A stretch of 64,000 bases of DNA from the NCBI RefSeq assembly GCF_900142665.1, contig NZ_FRBR01000007.1:1-64000 (forward strand), given 5' to 3'. This DNA comes from Roseovarius pacificus (GTDB lineage: Bacteria; Pseudomonadota; Alphaproteobacteria; Rhodobacterales; Rhodobacteraceae). The notes under the pieces are model-generated. The model ran no database searches. It worked only from the letters and a program-made list of their open reading frames with translations, and was not told the origin of the DNA. Positions 44,411 through 54,700 of the stretch are shown one piece after another; position 1 is the stretch's first letter, and each line of letters opens with the position of its first letter. Position numbers and translations under genes: made by a program.

Positions 44411-44848
44411 CTATTGCGCCTCAGCCCGGACGCGGGCGGAGTCATTGTCGTGATCACTCAGTCCAAGCGCCTCTTGTGCCGCGTCGACAACGGCGATTTC
44501 TTCGGGGCGACGGCGGCCATCGGCAAGCACCACCTCCCACAGGGCCTCGAGCGCCTCGCAGCGGGCCTCGTGGCTGACGTTGTCGCGGATCAGATGGCCC
44601 AGATCGGAGGTGTCCGGCGCCTGATGCTCCAGCTTTTCGCAGGTGGCCCTCATCTTGGCAGCCTCGATCGGGCCGATGCGGTGCAGACGAATCAGCAATT
44701 TGTCTATCCGGCTGATTTCCTCGAACCGGTAACGGTGATCGGATTTCGCCACCCGTACCATCAATGCCCCGAGTGCAAGATTGGCGTCGGGTTCGGGCAA
44801 TGGTTCGGGCTCGGGATTGGACAGGGCGGAAAGGATACGGCTGAGCAT
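44411..44848 (-). CDS. TerB-family protein (tandem paralog)
   Basis: 145 residues, homologous to the adjacent 146-residue protein: ALMVRVAKSDHRYRFEEI, EALEALWEVVLADGRRRPEE and a matching C-terminus. Both lack a membrane segment. The gene lies 39 bases before the second TerB-like gene and 14 bases after the secreted protein gene, so three or four genes form one operon. Confidence 0.86.
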   Translation of the reverse strand: MLSRILSALSNPEPEPLPEPDANLALGALMVRVAKSDHRYRFEEISRIDKLLIRLHRIGPIEAAKMRATCEKLEHQAPDTSDLGHLIRDNVSHEARCEALEALWEVVLADGRRRPEEIAVVDAAQEALGLSDHDNDSARVRAEAQ

Positions 44849-44862
44849 GTGGGCCCCTTGGT

Positions 44863-45576
44863 TCAGAATGCGGCTGGTGCAGTTTGATAGAGGATGTCGT
44901 CCAGTGCAATGCCGCCGGGATCGTCATTGGTGATGGTGATCGCGGCGATGTCCGGCGTGTGACCGGCCCGCGCAAAGCCCAGTTCGGTGACCGCGGTGTT
45001 CAATCGCTGCCGATGGCGGGTGATCAGGTGGCCCTCACGGGTATAGAAGGTGAGTGTCACATACCCTTGTGGGCGGGCCTGCCCGAGCGGAGCGGCATAG
45101 TCGCTGTGCACCCGCAGACCGAAGGCGGGTTGGTCGTGGTCGAAAAGGATGGCGACGGCGCCTTCGCCGCGCGAATTCAGCGCAGGAAATCCCGCTGGCC
45201 CAAGTGGAAACAGCGCGGTCGAGCCGAAACCGCGATGATATGCCGCCGAAAGAGAGGCACCAGGTGCGCCAGCTACCACTGAAAGGGGCGTATGTGGTGC
45301 TCCGCTGAGCCTGTCATGCTGCATGTTGTTGAAAACGGACTGCCCGCCCAATCGCTCTCCCAGCCAGGCAAGGCCCGCGCGTACCGGGGAATCAAGGGCG
45401 ATTCCCGGTTCGGCTCGGCGCGGAAGAGCCTCGAACCGGATCGCCGCATCAAGCATGAGTTCGAGGTTGGTGTAAGGCACTGGCGACAACGGGGTCTCTG
45501 CCTGTGCGGGCGGGGTGGCCAGCACGAGAGAACACATAAAACCGGCGGTAATCCGCAATGGCCCCAAGTCGGTCAC
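44863..45576 (-). CDS. secreted protein of unknown function
   Basis: 237 residues with a signal peptide (cleavage after about PPAQA, residue 26). Beta-rich mature chain (YVTLTFYTREGHLI, LGFARAGHTPDIAAITITNDDPGGIALDDILY). The last part resembles a PEP-CTERM-like jelly-roll or IgG-like region with the motif GIALDDI. No catalytic residues stand out. It is the first gene of the operon with the TerB pair and the PhnD-like protein. It is divergent from the DUF4274-like gene. Confidence 0.72.
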   Translation of the reverse strand: MTDLGPLRITAGFMCSLVLATPPAQAETPLSPVPYTNLELMLDAAIRFEALPRRAEPGIALDSPVRAGLAWLGERLGGQSVFNNMQHDRLSGAPHTPLSVVAGAPGASLSAAYHRGFGSTALFPLGPAGFPALNSRGEGAVAILFDHDQPAFGLRVHSDYAAPLGQARPQGYVTLTFYTREGHLITRHRQRLNTAVTELGFARAGHTPDIAAITITNDDPGGIALDDILYQTAPAAF

Positions 45577-45665
45577 AATTGCTCCAAACTCTTTGCGATT
45601 TTCAACGGCAGTTTAAGGCACGTATTCCGGAACGCATCCGGTGATTTTCATGGGCGGAGTCATAC

Positions 45666-46244
45666 ATGCAATCTTTCGACGAGTTCGACTGGTCTGATGG
45701 TACGCCAGAGGAACACCTGAAGATGGTCCGGGAGGCCAACGAGGACCAGTTGCGTCATCTGGCGCGCTCTTACGATTGGGCGATGTATCCGGTGCCGGTT
45801 CTGGGCTGGGCAATGGCGCAAAAATGCATGGATCTGGGGACGGCCCTGACAGTGTTCCTCAACGGCGAGCCGGAACGGTTCAATTATGTTCCCAAACGGC
45901 ATGTGCCCGAAGATTATCGCGGCGTTGCGCGGATGCTGGATAATATCTGTTTGCGGGTGAACAGCGGGTTTTACCTTGTCTATCCGGAGCGGGATGTCTC
46001 GAACCGCAAGCGGTTGATGAAATGGGTATCCTATCAACAAGCCGATCGGGCCGAAGGTCGGCAGGGCCGCTATACTTTCGACGAGGAAATCCTCCAAATC
46101 CTGTTAAACGATGCCTTGCGTCTGGATCCCAGCACGGAGACAGCCGTTTACAGCCAGAAACCAAGCCTGTTGCGTGATTTGTTCAGTCCGGTGATGGATT
46201 TGGGCGTGTCGCGCCGTCTGTTGCGGTTCAAGCCACCGGAATAG
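45666..46244 (+). CDS. DUF4274-like protein
   Basis: 192 residues, soluble, no signal peptide. The N-terminal half matches DUF4274 by pattern: DQLRHLARSYDWAMYPVPVL and QKCMDLGTALTVFLNGEP. The C-terminal half (about residues 95-192) is helical and Arg-rich and not recognised. Function unknown. It is preceded by the divergent secreted-protein gene. Confidence 0.6.
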   Translation: MQSFDEFDWSDGTPEEHLKMVREANEDQLRHLARSYDWAMYPVPVLGWAMAQKCMDLGTALTVFLNGEPERFNYVPKRHVPEDYRGVARMLDNICLRVNSGFYLVYPERDVSNRKRLMKWVSYQQADRAEGRQGRYTFDEEILQILLNDALRLDPSTETAVYSQKPSLLRDLFSPVMDLGVSRRLLRFKPPE

Positions 46245-46332
46245 CAAGCTGTTGGTTTGCCCGGGCGGGCGGCTTTTCCTTTCAATCTTGCCGGTGTAAG
46301 GCTTCGATCACCGCGACAGGAAAGGCCCGGCT

Positions 46333-47157
46333 ATGCCCGATACGATGCTATTGATCCAGATGCTGTTGCTGTTGTTGTTCATCGGCGGTTTCGCAGGTGT
46401 GCTGGCGGGGCTGTTGGGGGTGGGCGGTGGCATCGTGCTGGTGCCGGCCTTTTTCTATACTTTCCAGACCTTGGGGTATGATGGTCCGCAATTGATGCAG
46501 ATCTGCCTCGCCACCTCGCTGGCCACGATCATCGTGACCTCGGTCCGATCGGTTCTGAGCCATAACAAAAAGGGCGCGGTCGAATGGTCGATCCTGCGCA
46601 CCTGGGCACCGGGAATCGCGGCAGGGGCGGTGCTGGGGGTGCTGGTGGCGGCGAGCCTGCGTTCGACCACATTGCAAGGCATTTTCGGCGTGTTGGGTGT
46701 GGTAATCGGGGCCTATCTGGGTTTTGGGCGTGCACATTGGCGTTTGGGGACCGAGATGCCACGCGGCCTGACCCGCGCGATCCTGTCGCCATTCGTGGGT
46801 TTCCTGTCGGTGTTGATGGGCATAGGCGGTGGCAGTTTCGGTGTCCCGCTGATGAGTCTGTACAACGTGCCGATCCACCGCGCCGTCGCCACGGCGGCGG
46901 GGTTTGGCGTGACTATCGCCGTGCCATCGGTGATTGGGTTCCTGTTTCTTGAAATCGACCCGGTCAACCGCCCGCCGCTGACCATTGGTGCGGTCAACCT
47001 GGTGGCTTTCGGTATCGTTATTGCGATGACGATGATCACCGCGCCATGGGGCGTGCGTCTGGCCCATGCCATGGACCCCAAGCCGCTGAAGCGGGTCTTT
47101 GCGGTGTTCCTGACTCTCGTGGCTCTGAACATGCTACGCAAGGCATTGGGATGGTAG
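46333..47157 (+). CDS. TauE/SafE-family sulfite/organosulfur exporter
   Basis: 274 residues with eight or so transmembrane segments and the TauE/SafE glycine-rich motifs FAGVLAGLLGVGGGIVLVPAFF and SVLMGIGGGSFGVPLMSL (two internal repeats). Members export sulfite or sulfoacetate in organosulfonate use, but others move small anions. Its stop overlaps the next gene start by 7 bases (ATGGTAG), suggesting a shared pathway. Confidence 0.92.
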   Translation: MPDTMLLIQMLLLLLFIGGFAGVLAGLLGVGGGIVLVPAFFYTFQTLGYDGPQLMQICLATSLATIIVTSVRSVLSHNKKGAVEWSILRTWAPGIAAGAVLGVLVAASLRSTTLQGIFGVLGVVIGAYLGFGRAHWRLGTEMPRGLTRAILSPFVGFLSVLMGIGGGSFGVPLMSLYNVPIHRAVATAAGFGVTIAVPSVIGFLFLEIDPVNRPPLTIGAVNLVAFGIVIAMTMITAPWGVRLAHAMDPKPLKRVFAVFLTLVALNMLRKALGW

Positions 47158-47939
47158 AGGCGCTTCTGCGCGACGGCTGGGTGCGGTTCGCGTCCGAGGA
47201 GAGTGTGCGGGGTTGGTCGCATGCGGCGCACGCGGTGGCTGCGGAGCGGGTGGCTGACGCGGACGAACAGGCCAAATGGTTGCAGTGCGGGGGAACATGG
47301 TTTGTCGGGGTCAATACCTTGCCGAACGGCCCTGACGGAACGGTGGGGAGGTCTGCCCCCTTGCACGGTGCCGCGACGGAATTGGCACGACGGCTTTATG
47401 GAGCCTTGCCGCTGCATCGTGGGCAGGTCTCGGTCACCTATCCCGGCTATCCGCGCCCGCGCGACGGGGAAAGCGATGCGGCGTTTGGGTATCGAGCGAA
47501 GCGCGATGCCGCGCATGTGGATGGGGTGCTGGCCGTGGGGCCGGATCGGCGGCGCATGTTGAAAGAGCGTCACGCCTATATTCTCGGTCTGCCACTGACC
47601 AGTTGCGATGCGGGTGCAAGTCCCTTCGTTGTTTGGGAAGGCAGCCACCGGATCATGCGGGATATGTTTACGGTGGCCCTTGGGCAATGGCCGGAAACCG
47701 AGTGGGCCGAGGTGGATTTGACCGAGGTATATCAGGCTGCCCGGTGCGAGGTGTTCGACAAGTGCAAACGTGTCGAGATAGCCGCGAAACCCGGCGAGGC
47801 CTATCTGGTACATCGGTTTGCCCTGCATGGCGTGGCACCGTGGGCCGAAAGCGCGCAGGCCCCTGAAGAGGGGCGAATGATTGTGTATTTCAGGCCGGAA
47901 TTTATTGGCGGAACACGCGATTGGCTGGAACTGCCATGA
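47151..47939 (+). CDS. PhyH-type 2-oxoglutarate/Fe(II) dioxygenase-like protein
   Basis: 262 residues from ATG 47151. The iron-binding triad fits HVD (AAHVDGVLAVG, about residue 124) and the distal His in VHRFALHGVAPW (about 229), with an Arg for 2-oxoglutarate at GRMIVYFRPE. The substrate is unknown. Because it is translationally coupled to a sulfite-type exporter, a sulfonate-cleaving role like TauD is worth considering, but this is inference from context. A longer frame to 47046 overlaps tauE and was rejected. Confidence 0.78.
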   Translation: MVEALLRDGWVRFASEESVRGWSHAAHAVAAERVADADEQAKWLQCGGTWFVGVNTLPNGPDGTVGRSAPLHGAATELARRLYGALPLHRGQVSVTYPGYPRPRDGESDAAFGYRAKRDAAHVDGVLAVGPDRRRMLKERHAYILGLPLTSCDAGASPFVVWEGSHRIMRDMFTVALGQWPETEWAEVDLTEVYQAARCEVFDKCKRVEIAAKPGEAYLVHRFALHGVAPWAESAQAPEEGRMIVYFRPEFIGGTRDWLELP

Positions 47940-47960
47940 CGGCTGGCGCTTATTTCGACG

Positions 47961-48203
47961 TTAGCCGCCGTTGCGTTTGAGCCGCGCGGCACGACCGCCG
48001 CGGCGTTTGGCCAGAAGTGGTGCGCGGTCGGGCAGGGCGGCCATGATCTCCTGGCGTTCATCGGCATCCATTTTCGACCAGCGGGCGATCTCGTCGACGG
48101 TGCGGTAACATCCGGTACAGATGCGCGCCTCGGGGTGGACGACGCAAATGCGCACGCAGGGGCTTTCGACCTCGTCGCGGGTCCAGACCTTGTTTTCCGT
48201 CAC
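47961..48203 (-). CDS. DUF1289 cysteine-rich protein
   Basis: 80 residues with the DUF1289 signature SPCVRICVVHPEARICTGCYR, holding four Cys likely to bind Zn or Fe-S, and a basic C-terminus (KRRGGRAARLKRNGG). Function unknown. It is on the same strand as ruvX and ccmI, with an ATGA-type overlap to ruvX. Confidence 0.92.
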   Translation of the reverse strand: MTENKVWTRDEVESPCVRICVVHPEARICTGCYRTVDEIARWSKMDADERQEIMAALPDRAPLLAKRRGGRAARLKRNGG

Positions 48204-48676
48204 TGTGCTGCCCTCATGTGCCTCAAACGGTCCAATGCACCTTGAAGGATATAGGAGGCGGCGACGTTGTCGATAACTTCGGCGCGACGTTTTCGGGACG
48301 TATCCGCCTCGAGCAGAGCGCGTTCGGCGGCGACCGTGGACAGGCGTTCATCCCAGTAAGTGATCGGGAGGTCGGTCAGCTTTTCCAGGTTGCGGGCGAA
48401 GGCGCGGGTGGATTGACAGCGCGGTCCCTCGCTTCCGTCCATGTTGCGTGGCAGGCCCAGAACAATCCCGCAGGCCTCGCGTTCGCTCGAGAGTTCAAGC
48501 AATCGCGCGGCATCGAGGCTGAATTTGCGGCGCTTGATCGTCTCCACCGGGCTGGCCACGGACAAAAGCCTGTCCGAGAGCGCCACGCCAATGGTCTTGG
48601 TCCCGAGATCAAGCCCGATGATCGGGCGGCCCGAGATCAATGCGTCGGCGAAATCGGCGATCTCGTCGCAGATCAT
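48200..48676 (-). CDS. ruvX: RuvX/YqgF-family Holliday-junction resolvase (pre-16S rRNA nuclease)
   Basis: 158 residues. The RNase H-like motif LDLGTKTIGVALSD (catalytic Asp) and the C-terminal DERLSTVAAERAL and DNVAASYILQ are intact. YqgF proteins process 16S rRNA 5' ends and can act on junctions. It overlaps ccmI by 4 bases and DUF1289 by 4 bases. Confidence 0.95.
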   Translation of the reverse strand: MICDEIADFADALISGRPIIGLDLGTKTIGVALSDRLLSVASPVETIKRRKFSLDAARLLELSSEREACGIVLGLPRNMDGSEGPRCQSTRAFARNLEKLTDLPITYWDERLSTVAAERALLEADTSRKRRAEVIDNVAASYILQGALDRLRHMRAAQ

Positions 48677-49914
48677 TCCGCGACACCCGCCGCCTGCGCC
48701 GCAGCGCGGACCTGGTCCAGTGCCTCAGGCATTTCGGCGAAAACCCCCTGAGCCTCGGCCCAGATTTCCCCGGCCTGTTCGGTTTTGCCCTGCACGCCAA
48801 GCACACGGATCAATTGCGCCCACTCAGCCGGCGTTCCGCCTTCGTTGGCCAGACGCTGCGACAGGCCTTGCACCATGCCTTCGATCATCTGCTGGCGGTC
48901 CTCGTCGGACATGTCGCCAGCGGCCTCGATATCGGCGGCGGATGGTCCGGCGAGCGGCGGTGTCGCGGCAGGAGCATCAGGCAGTTGGTAATCGGTGACA
49001 CCTGCGCGCCACGCCAGTTCTTCGATATTGGTGCGGATTGCCGGAACCCAAGGGGCATTGGGATTGCTTTCCCGCAGCAGACGATCCCAGGTGCGGAAGG
49101 CGGCATCGGGGCGGTCCACCTGCATCAGGTAAAGACCCATGTAATATCGCGCGGGCGGGATTTCAGGATTGCGTTCCAGTGCATCGCGCAGGGCCTGTTC
49201 GGCCTCCTGGCTGACGTAACCGCCAGCCGCGCTGATCTTGAGTTCCGCCAAATAGGCATAGTCGCCTGCCGAGGCTTCGTCTCCTTTGGCGTCGATGATT
49301 TTTTGCTGGGCATCGTATGCGGCGACGTAGTTGCCAAGCGCGGCTTCGTTGCGCGCCAGCAGGGTAAGGCCGCGCAGATCGCCGTCGCGCTCCTGCACAG
49401 TCTGCCGGAGCCGCTCCATAAGTGTCAGAAATTCTTCGCTGGCTTCCGGCGCGATGTCGGTGGCGGGCATCCGTGCTTCCGCATCCGCCTGAGTCAGACG
49501 ATTGGTACGAGCCATGTCCGAGGCTGCCATGCGGGTCTTGAGCGGCAGGTCGCCAAGCCCCGGCGCCCCTAGCTGCGCATAAAGCATCAGCGAGCCTCCC
49601 ATCATGAGCGCCCCAAGCATAAGCGTCAGGATCAGTCCGCCGCGGCGGGGTTGTCCGCCACTGTCGCCACCTCGTTTCAGTTGCGCATCGGCAGCCAGAA
49701 CGCGGCGAGATACCTCGGCGCGGATGCGCTCGGCGTCTTCCGCGCCGATGACGCCACGGGCGAGGTCGCGATCCACTTCCTTGAGTTGGTCGCGATAGAC
49801 CTGAAGGTCATAAGCGGCTGGCGGCTTGTCGCCAACGCGACCGCGCACCAGCGTAAGCCCGATGATTCCGCTGACGATCAGCGCAAGTGCGCCCGTGACG
49901 ATCCAGAACACCAT
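48673..49914 (-). CDS. ccmI: cytochrome c biogenesis protein CcmI
   Basis: 413 residues. An N-terminal helix (about 2-22), a DRDLARGVIGAEDAERIRAEVSRRV coiled-coil segment (here in parts), a second helix (about 93-115) and C-terminal TPR-like repeats (about 175-300) match CcmI/CycH. It chaperones apocytochrome c to the heme ligation complex in the inner membrane/periplasm. It is divergent from soxB. Confidence 0.93.
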   Translation of the reverse strand: MVFWIVTGALALIVSGIIGLTLVRGRVGDKPPAAYDLQVYRDQLKEVDRDLARGVIGAEDAERIRAEVSRRVLAADAQLKRGGDSGGQPRRGGLILTLMLGALMMGGSLMLYAQLGAPGLGDLPLKTRMAASDMARTNRLTQADAEARMPATDIAPEASEEFLTLMERLRQTVQERDGDLRGLTLLARNEAALGNYVAAYDAQQKIIDAKGDEASAGDYAYLAELKISAAGGYVSQEAEQALRDALERNPEIPPARYYMGLYLMQVDRPDAAFRTWDRLLRESNPNAPWVPAIRTNIEELAWRAGVTDYQLPDAPAATPPLAGPSAADIEAAGDMSDEDRQQMIEGMVQGLSQRLANEGGTPAEWAQLIRVLGVQGKTEQAGEIWAEAQGVFAEMPEALDQVRAAAQAAGVAE

Positions 49915-50129
49915 GGTTTCTCCTCAAATTCGTGCCTCCATGTAGCCATCACGGAGGATGGAAAAAAGAGGCAAAGGCGCGCAGGGGGTGTTGCATCTTT
50001 GGGAGAACGACCGGATGTCGCATATCGGGTGTTTTATGCCGCGCGGGGTATCCTTTGACAGGTCAAGCTGTCGCATTACGCTTACATGGCAGCATGACTG
50101 CGATTCCAACCTTGTTCGAAAGAGCGCGC

Positions 50130-51374
50130 ATGAAACGTTATTCCGCCTTTGCCGTCGCCCGCGAAGCCCTGCGCTATCATATGGGCTGGGACCGGGCCTG
50201 GGCTTCTCCCGAACCGAAGAAGAAATACGACGTGATCATCGTCGGTGCGGGGGGGCATGGTCTGGCCACCGCGTATTACCTAGGAAAGAATTTCGGCATC
50301 ACCAACGTGGCTGTTCTGGAAAAGGGTTGGCTTGGGGGCGGTAACACGGGCCGCAATACCACGATCATCCGCTCGAACTATCTACAGGATTCATCGGCGG
50401 CGATCTACGAAAAGGCGCGCGGACTGTACGAGACCCTGAGCCAGGATTTGAACTACAACATCATGTATTCCCCGCGGGGGGTGATGATGCTGGCCCAGAC
50501 CCAGCACGAGGTGCGCGGATATGAGCGCACGGCACATGCCAATGCGTTGCAGGGCGTGGCGACTGAATTCATCTCGCCCAACCGGGTCAAGGAACTGGTG
50601 CCGATCATCAATATCGACGGGCCGCGTTACCCGGTTCTCGGGGCGCTGTGGCAGCCGCGCGGGGGAACCGCGCGTCACGATGCCGTGGCCTGGGGCTATG
50701 CACGGGCCTGTTCGGCCATGGGCATGGACATCATCCAGAAATGCGAAGTCACCGGTATCAGCCGCGAAGGCAGCAAGGTAACGGGTGTGACCACCAATCG
50801 CGGCGATATCGCCTGTGATAAGCTGGGCATCGTCGTCGCAGGGCATTCGGGGCATCTGGCCGATATGGCGGGCTTCCGCCTGCCAATCGAATCCGTGGCG
50901 CTTCAGGCGCTGGTGTCCGAGCCGATCAAGCCCTGCATGGACGTGGTCGTGATGGCCAACACCGTGCATGGCTACATGAGCCAGTCCGACAAGGGCGAGA
51001 TGGTGATCGGCGGCGGCGCGGACGGGTACAACAATTACACGCAGCGCGGCTCGTTCCACCATGTCGAGGAAACCGTGCGCGCGCTGGTCGAAACCTTCCC
51101 GATGATCAGCCGCCTCAAGATGCTGCGCCAGTGGGGCGGGATCGTGGACATGACCGGTGATCGTTCGCCGATCCTGTCGAAAACCCCGGTCGAGGGCGTT
51201 TTCATCAACTGTGGCTGGGGCACCGGCGGGTTCAAGTCCATTCCCGGCAGCGGCTGGGGCTTTGCAGAACTGATGGCCAAGGGGCACTCGCCTTTGACCG
51301 CCGAGTTCAATCTGGACCGCTTCAAGGAAGGCCGCTTTATCGACGAGAGCGTCGCCGCGGGGGTGGCGCACTGA
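50130..51374 (+). CDS. soxB: sarcosine oxidase beta subunit SoxB
   Basis: 414 residues from ATG 50130. FAD Rossmann motif VIIVGAGGHGLATAYYLG starts at about residue 36, and His183 in GGTARHDAVAW is a candidate for covalent FMN binding by analogy with the known heterotetramer. The enzyme oxidises sarcosine to glycine, formaldehyde (as methylene-THF) and H2O2. It heads soxBDAG, encoded in one direction with ATGA-type junctions. Overlapping longer frames add 66 residues and were rejected. Confidence 0.94.
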   Translation: MKRYSAFAVAREALRYHMGWDRAWASPEPKKKYDVIIVGAGGHGLATAYYLGKNFGITNVAVLEKGWLGGGNTGRNTTIIRSNYLQDSSAAIYEKARGLYETLSQDLNYNIMYSPRGVMMLAQTQHEVRGYERTAHANALQGVATEFISPNRVKELVPIINIDGPRYPVLGALWQPRGGTARHDAVAWGYARACSAMGMDIIQKCEVTGISREGSKVTGVTTNRGDIACDKLGIVVAGHSGHLADMAGFRLPIESVALQALVSEPIKPCMDVVVMANTVHGYMSQSDKGEMVIGGGADGYNNYTQRGSFHHVEETVRALVETFPMISRLKMLRQWGGIVDMTGDRSPILSKTPVEGVFINCGWGTGGFKSIPGSGWGFAELMAKGHSPLTAEFNLDRFKEGRFIDESVAAGVAH

Positions 51375-51466
51375 TGGCCGCAATACAGACGAAATTCTTC
51401 GAAGAGTTTTGCCAGAATTTCCCAAAGAAACCTGGCGCCCAGATCACCGGAGGCATGACATGCTGA
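51374..51466 (+). CDS. possible 30-residue small ORF between soxB and soxD
   Basis: The soxB stop shares bases with an ATG at 51374 (TGATG) that opens a 30-codon frame starting MAAIQTKFFEEFCQNF and ending just inside soxD (TGA at 51464). It may be a real coupled leader or simply a device that carries ribosomes from soxB to soxD. Nothing else supports it. Confidence 0.3.
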   Translation: MAAIQTKFFEEFCQNFPKKPGAQITGGMTC

Positions 51467-51789
51467 TCCTGACCTGCCCCTGCTGCGGTGTGACCGCGGA
51501 AGAAACGGAATTCCACGGCGGCGGCGAAGCGCATATCAAACGCTTCGGCCCCGGTTCGAGCGATGAGGACTTCCACGGCTACCTGTTCGAGAAGGTGAAC
51601 CCCAAGGGCGTGCATTTCGAACGCTGGCGCCATGCCAATGGCTGCGGCAAGTGGTTCCATGCCGCGCGCTGCACCGTCACGCTGGAGGTGTTCGGCACCT
51701 ATAGCGCGCAAACCACGGAACCCCCGCAGGATATCAAAGACAAAATCTCGGCCAAGCGGCCGGGCTGGAGCTGGAGAGAGTTCGCATGA
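51460..51789 (+). CDS. soxD: sarcosine oxidase delta subunit SoxD
   Basis: 109 residues from ATG 51460 with GGAGG 6 bases upstream. The zinc site is CPCC near residue 6-9 plus His58 and Cys62 (HANGC), which fits the known SoxD ligands (three Cys, one His). Ends ATGA into soxA. It is a small structural subunit of the tetrameric oxidase. Confidence 0.95.
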   Translation: MLILTCPCCGVTAEETEFHGGGEAHIKRFGPGSSDEDFHGYLFEKVNPKGVHFERWRHANGCGKWFHAARCTVTLEVFGTYSAQTTEPPQDIKDKISAKRPGWSWREFA

Positions 51790-54700
51790 GCACACGTCTG
51801 GCCAATGGTGGCCGTCTTCTGAACAAGGGACGGGCGCTGGATTTCACCTTCAATGGCAAACGCTTCAAGGGGGTCGAGGGCGATACCCTGGCCTCGGCGC
51901 TGCTGGCCAACGACCAGATGATGGTCGGGCGGTCGTTCAAGTATCATCGTCCGCGTGGTATCGTCGCCAGCGGCGGGGAAGAACCCAATGCACTGGTGGG
52001 CCTTGGCGAGGACGCCAAATTCGAACCCAACCAGCGGGTCACCACGACCGAGCTGTTCGACGGGCTGACCTGTACCAGTCAGAATCACTGGCCCAGCCTC
52101 GAATTCGACATCGGCGCCGTGAACTCGAAACTGGCGCGCTTCCTGCCGGCGGGTTTCTATTACAAGACGTTCATGTTCCCGCGCCCCTTCTGGAAACACA
52201 TCTACGAGCCGTTCATTCGCCAGTCCGCAGGCTTGGGCAAGGCACCGCGTGATCGCGATCAGGACAGCTACGAGCATTTCTATGCATTCTTCGATGTCGT
52301 CGTGATCGGTGGCGGCGTGGCAGGACTGCAAGCCGCCAAGGCCGCAGGGCAGGCGGGCGCCAAGGTGCTGTTGATGGAGCAAACCCCCCATTGGGGTGGG
52401 CGTGCACCTGTGGATGGTGGCACGATTGACGGTCAGCCTGTGGATAACTTCGTGGATCAAATCGTTTCCGATCTGGAAACAATGGAGAACGTCACCCTGC
52501 GCACCCGCATGATGGGCTCGGGTGTCTACGACCACGGATATGTTCTGGGCTACGAGCGGGTGAGCGATCATCAGCCCGGCGCCAAGAGCCCGCGTCATCG
52601 CCTGTGGCGCATCCGCGCCGGACAGATCGTGACGGCGACCGGGGCCATCGAGCGCCCGATCAGCTTTGCCGGAAACGATGTTCCGGGTGTCATGCTGGCC
52701 TCGGCGGTGCGTGACTATGCGGTGAATTATGGCGTGTCCGTGGGGGATCGTACCGTTGTCGTGACCAACAATGACGACGCCTATCGCACTGCAATCACCC
52801 TTAAAAAACTGGGCCTTGACGTTCCGGTGATCGTCGATGCCCGAGCCGGTGGCGGTGGGGCTCTGGCCGGTGAGGCCGCGGCTCTTGGCATTCGCGTCGA
52901 AAACGGCAAGGGAATCGCCAGGGTCAAGGGCGGCAAGCGGGTCGAGGGCGTGGAAATCTGCACCCAGGCTGGCGAAGGCGCGGCGCTGGAACTGATCAAA
53001 TGCGATGCGGTCGCCATGTCGGGCGGCTGGTCGCCGGTGGTGCACCTGTGGTCGCATTGCGGTGGTAAGCTGTTGTGGGACGACGAAAATGCCATGTTTC
53101 GCCCCGATGGGGATAAAGCTCCGACCGGTGCCGACGGCAAGCGTTTCGTGATCCCTGCAGGATCGGCCGATGGATATCTCGATCTGGCCACGGTGTTGGA
53201 AAATGCCGATGTAGCAGGCAAGGCCGCAGCCGAGGCGACGGGCTATGTGCCCGGTAAGGCCGAGGCCCCAGTCGCCACACCTGAAACCGCGGCTCCGATC
53301 GAAGCCGTTTGGATGATGCCGCAGGGTGCGAGCATCAAGCTGCGCATGAAGGCCTGGCTGGATTACCAGAACGACGTGAAGGTCAGCGACGTGCAACTGG
53401 CCGCGCGCGAGGGCTATGAATCGGTCGAGCACGCCAAGCGCTATACGACGCTCGGCATGGCGACGGATCAGGGCAAGCTGAGCAATATCAACGGTCTGGC
53501 GATCCTGTCGGATTCGCTGAGCCAGCCGATCCCGCAGACGGGTACCACCACGTTCCGCCCGCCTTATACACCGATTTCACTGGCTTCGATTGCCGGTGAG
53601 GCGCGCAATGAAACCTTCCAGCCGCTCCGCAAGACGCCGATGCATGCCTGGCACGAGGAAAACGGCGCCTATTGGGAGCCGGTGGGCGCATGGCGCAGGC
53701 CCTATTGCTATCAGAAGCCGGGTGAAACCATCGAAGAGGCCCTGCATCGCGAGATCACGCAGACCCGAGACAGCCTCGGAATGCTGGATGCCTCGACCCT
53801 TGGCAAGATCATCGTCAAGGGCCCGGATGCGGGCAAGTTCATGGACATGCTCTATACGAACATGATGTCCACGCTGAAGCCTGGCCGCTGCCGCTATGGG
53901 CTGATGTGCAACGAGAACGGATTCCTGATGGATGACGGCGTCGTCGCGCGTCTGGATGAGGACACGTTCCTTTGCCACACAACCACCGGCGGAGCCGAGA
54001 ACATCCACGGCCACATGGAAGAATGGTTGCAGACCGAGTGGTGGGACTGGAAGGTTTACACCGCCAACGTGACCGAGCAGTACGCCCAGATCGGCGTGGT
54101 CGGCCTCAAGTCACGCAAGGTGCTCGAAAAGCTGACCGATGACGATATCGGCGGCGATGCCCTCAGCTTCATGGGCTGGAAAGAGATCACCCTGACGGGT
54201 GGCATCCCCGCACGTGTATTCCGCATCTCGTTTGCCGGTGAACTGTCCTTCGAACTCGCGGTTCCCGCCTCGCGCGGTCGCGAACTGTGGGACAAGCTGA
54301 TTGAGGCCGGGGCCGAATTCAACGTCACCCCGTACGGCACCGAGGCGATGCACATCATGCGCGCCGAGAAGGGCTTTATCATGATCGGGGACGAGACCGA
54401 TGGCACGGTAATCCCGCAGGATCTGGGCATGCAGTGGGCGATCTCGAAGAAGAAAGAGGATTACCTTGGCAAACGCGCTCAGGAGCGCAGCCACATGACC
54501 GATCCGACCCGCTGGAAACTGGTGGGACTGGAAACGCTGGACGGCAGCACATTGCCCGATGGCGCTTATGCCACTGCCGACGGAACCAATGCCAACGGTC
54601 AGCGCAATGTGCAGGGACGGGTGACCTCGACCTATCATTCGCCGACCCTGGGCCGGGGTATCGCGATGGGGCTGGTCCTGAACGGGCCGGACCGGATGGG

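Noticed and set aside
50055..50083. TTGACA promoter candidate before soxB
   Set aside because: The -35 is good but no clear -10 is present at the right spacing; kept only as a note.
51699..53432. 577-codon minus-strand frame under soxA
   Set aside because: Antisense to soxA; no motifs.
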